A DNA stretch of 5,826 nt from Prochloron sp. SP5CPC1 (GTDB lineage Bacteria; Cyanobacteriota; Cyanobacteriia; Cyanobacteriales; Prochloraceae). The stretch is taken from the NCBI GenBank assembly GCA_014323965.1, contig JACONB010000110.1, positions 1 to 5,826 of the forward strand. Direction: 5' to 3'. Under the pieces are notes generated by a model, which saw only the letters and a list, made by a program, of their open reading frames with translations, was not told the DNA's origin and searched no databases. Shown in pieces: positions 5,234-5,826 of the stretch. Position numbers and translations under genes: made by a program. Every line of letters begins with the position of its first letter. Position 1 is the first letter of the stretch.

Positions 5234-5826
5234 ATGACTCCTACCTTAATGGCAAATCTCCAACTGAATACTTGGACTTGGCAAGGCTACGAAATTCCCT
5301 ATACAGTTATGGGAAACGGACAGCCATTGCTCTTAATTCACGGCTTCGGCGCTTCTATCGGACACTGGCGCAAAAACATCCCGGTCCTCGCAGACCAGGG
5401 CTACAAAGTATTTGCTATGGACTTGTTGGGATTTGGCGGTGCGGCAAAACCAGCCGCAAACTATAGTTTAGAATTATGGCAAAAGCAAATTAAAGACTTC
5501 TGGGAAGCTCAGATCCAAGAACCCACTGTATTTATTGGCAACTCTATCGGTGGATTGCTAACTTTAATGGTGATGAGTGATTATCCAGAAATTACTAGAG
5601 GTGGAGTACTAATTAATTGTGCTGGAGGACTTAATCACCGTCCTAATGAGCTAAATTTGCCTCTCAGATTTATCATGGGAGCTTTTACCAAGTTAGTCAA
5701 CTCCCCCATAACGGGGAAGTTTATTTTCAATAACATTCGGAAAAAACAGCGTATCCGTAAGACTCTCTATCAAGTTTACCACAACCGAGAAGCAGTGACG
5801 GAGGAATTAGTAGATATTTTGTACCA
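5234..5826 (+). CDS. Alpha/beta-fold hydrolase, 3' truncated by the window edge
   Basis: The first 197 codons are present and the frame runs off the right edge. The order of motifs is that of the alpha/beta hydrolase superfamily: strand PLLLIHGFGAS (31-41, oxyanion-hole HG), W45, strand VFAMDLLGFGGAAKP (59-73), and the nucleophile elbow GNSIGG with Ser104. LINCAGGLNHRP follows at 127-137. The region from about 140 begins the lid. The acid and histidine of the triad should lie at or beyond the edge. The pattern resembles epoxide hydrolase/haloalkane dehalogenase-like proteins, but Ser at the elbow points to an esterase- or lipase-type mechanism; the substrate cannot be read from this fragment. 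The usual Ser-x-Lys-Pro after GFGG is Ala-Ala-Lys-Pro here. The ATG at 5234 lies 2 bases after the preceding stop without its own Shine-Dalgarno sequence, suggesting coupling. An in-frame ATG at 5249 is an alternative start. Confidence 0.93.
   Translation, partial: MTPTLMANLQLNTWTWQGYEIPYTVMGNGQPLLLIHGFGASIGHWRKNIPVLADQGYKVFAMDLLGFGGAAKPAANYSLELWQKQIKDFWEAQIQEPTVFIGNSIGGLLTLMVMSDYPEITRGGVLINCAGGLNHRPNELNLPLRFIMGAFTKLVNSPITGKFIFNNIRKKQRIRKTLYQVYHNREAVTEELVDILY

Noticed and set aside
5272..5466. A 64-codon rightward frame overlapping the start of the hydrolase
   Set aside because: It is in a different frame from the hydrolase, which has clear HGFGAS and GNSIGG motifs across the same bases.
1..5826. 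A complete new defence or mobile system in the window
   Set aside because: No transposase, integrase, nuclease, helicase, reverse transcriptase or tRNA is visible. The only toxin-antitoxin trace is a broken relic, and the remaining genes are metabolic, proteolytic or unknown.

Overview
The window reads as cyanobacterial chromosome. The evidence is a DUF3110 protein (a family I know from cyanobacteria and plastid-bearing eukaryotes), an EGY-type site-2 protease carrying the GNLR motif, and one HIP1 octamer (GCGATCGC, extended to GGCGATCGCC at 3297-3306). A C/A-rich heptanucleotide tandem repeat of a kind common between cyanobacterial genes is also present. A filamentous species is plausible, but the sequence does not settle it.

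Layout. Positions 1-1322 (+) hold the C-terminal part of a large protein of unknown function that enters from the left edge. It has a long glycine zipper followed by glycine/serine-rich amphipathic beta strands. A hairpin terminator follows at 1332-1379. The next 325 bases contain a decayed HicBA-type toxin-antitoxin locus: a HicB-like antitoxin with a nonsense codon at position 30, joined to what looks like the last 16 codons of the HicA toxin. Six heptanucleotide repeats come after it. From 1705 to 4517 three genes run leftward: a DUF3110 protein, murQ (N-acetylmuramic acid 6-phosphate etherase) starting 2 bases after it, and a site-2 protease 51 bases further on. A 91-base divergent intergenic region separates these from a rightward group: a protein made of two copies of a 54-residue repeat, an 85-residue unknown protein, and an alpha/beta hydrolase cut by the right edge. 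Consecutive genes in this group are 2 bases apart.

How the genes may work together. DUF3110 and murQ are probably translationally coupled. MurQ implies recycling of peptidoglycan MurNAc-6-phosphate, and the membrane protease may be co-transcribed with it, though no functional link is visible. The rightward trio looks like one operon containing two unknown proteins and a hydrolase of undetermined substrate. No complete new system is evident. The items most worth a second look are the zipper/beta-strand protein, the duplicated-repeat protein with its operon, and the hicBA remnant.
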